NCBI GenBank assembly: GCA_002309855.1
Contig: DBYD01000057.1
Coordinates: forward strand, 7,127-30,594
DNA from: Bacteroidales bacterium UBA1195
GTDB taxonomy: Bacteria; Bacteroidota; Bacteroidia; Bacteroidales; WCHB1-69
Direction: 5' to 3'
DNA length: 23,468 nucleotides
Shown here in pieces: positions 22,788 to 23,468 of the stretch. The position numbers were made by a program, and so were the translations under genes. The notes below the pieces were generated by a model that was given only the letters and a program-made list of their open reading frames with translations, was not told the origin of the DNA and ran no database searches. Position 1 is the first letter of the stretch, and each line of letters begins with the position of its first letter.

Positions 22788-23468
22788 TTAATATCTGTAA
22801 TGTTCAGCCTTGTATGGTCCCTCCACCGGCACGCCGATGTAGTCGGCCTGTTTTTGGGTGAGCCGCGTCAGTTTGACCCCGATTTTCTCCAGATGCAGCC
22901 GTGCCACCTCCTCGTCCAGACGTTTGGGCAGCCGGTACACATCAACAGGATAGTCGTTCTGCCACAAATCCATCTGCGCCAGCACCTGGTTGGTGAAGGA
23001 ATTGCTCATCACAAATGAGGGATGGCCTGTGGCGCAACCAAGGTTCACCAGCCGCCCTTCGGCCAGCAGGAATATGGAACGTCCGTCCGGATAGATGTAC
23101 TCGTCAACCTGCGGCTTGATGTTCCGCTTGCGGATGCCGGGCCAGCGCTCCAGCTGCTCCACCTGTATCTCGTTGTCGAAATGGCCGATGTTGCAGACAA
23201 TGGCCTGGTCGCGCATCTGTGCCATGTGCTCCGCAGTGATGATGTCGCAGTTGCCGGTGGTGGTCACGTAGATGTTGCCTTCGGGCAGCGCATCCTCAAG
23301 CGTGGTCACCTTAAAGCCCTCCATCGCCGCCTGCAGTGCGCAAATGGGATCTATTTCCGTAACAATGACACGGGCGCCGTAGGAGCGCATCGACTGTGCG
23401 CAGCCTTTGCCCACCTCGCCATAGCCGCAAACCACCACAACCTTGCCGGCCACCATCACGTCGGTGGC
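22788..23468 (-). CDS. ahcY: Adenosylhomocysteinase, C-terminal part (partial)
   Basis: About 226 C-terminal residues; the 5' end lies beyond the right edge. The enzyme hydrolyses S-adenosylhomocysteine to adenosine and homocysteine with bound NAD. The NAD-binding loop VVCGYGEVGKGCA is near the window edge, followed by TEIDPICALQAAMEG, TTTGNCDII, NIGHFDNEI and the FLLAEGRLVNLGCATGHPSF segment, ending in the conserved KAEHYRY tail that contacts the neighbouring subunit's cofactor. It is the first visible gene of the ahcY-pdxJ-mtgA-folB operon. Confidence 0.97.
   Translation of the reverse strand, partial: ATDVMVAGKVVVVCGYGEVGKGCAQSMRSYGARVIVTEIDPICALQAAMEGFKVTTLEDALPEGNIYVTTTGNCDIITAEHMAQMRDQAIVCNIGHFDNEIQVEQLERWPGIRKRNIKPQVDEYIYPDGRSIFLLAEGRLVNLGCATGHPSFVMSNSFTNQVLAQMDLWQNDYPVDVYRLPKRLDEEVARLHLEKIGVKLTRLTQKQADYIGVPVEGPYKAEHYRY

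Overview
The window looks like a chromosomal segment of a Bacteroidales bacterium. The gene families point there (DUF3078 outer-membrane protein, GSCFA protein, LEA-like lipoprotein, the PurM-like protein paired with PepT, many small lipoproteins). So do several sites matching the Bacteroidetes -7 promoter element TAnnTTTG and the scarcity of strong Shine-Dalgarno sites. I cannot name the genus. No rRNA, tRNA, transposase or phage gene is visible.

Layout. Positions 1-8750 hold a nearly gapless minus-strand housekeeping run. In transcription order it is Nif3-like protein, C4 zinc-ribbon coiled-coil protein, LEA-like lipoprotein, gpsA, DUF3078 protein, then a perfect palindrome, a 63-aa lipoprotein coupled to manC, sufB, hisS and a partial glmM. 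Positions 8814-10295 encode an AlbA_2/Schlafen-type ATPase-like regulator. Positions 10405-12328 are the accessory core: a CRISPR array, its leader and promoter, a 37-codon relic of cas10, and an intact cas6, all reading on the minus strand. Housekeeping genes then resume: GSCFA protein, ComEA-like helix-hairpin-helix protein and parC on the minus strand, and pepT, a PurM-like gene, a secreted nitroreductase-like protein and a Cys/His-rich lipoprotein on the plus strand. A bidirectional terminator separates these from a minus-strand operon ahcY (partial), pdxJ, mtgA, folB.

The most interesting region is the CRISPR locus. It appears to be a collapsed type III (Csm-like) system. cas6 is intact, but cas10 starts one base after cas6 and stops after 37 codons, just past its LLHDIGKF histidine-aspartate motif; the leader and array follow directly. 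No other cas gene lies in the window. Three of the nine repeat units are split at exactly the same internal position by a 76-bp structured element (one copy internally deleted). Two copies differ by paired, compensatory stem changes, so the folded form seems to be maintained. The array, its promoter and Cas6 could still make crRNAs, either for effectors elsewhere or as a remnant.
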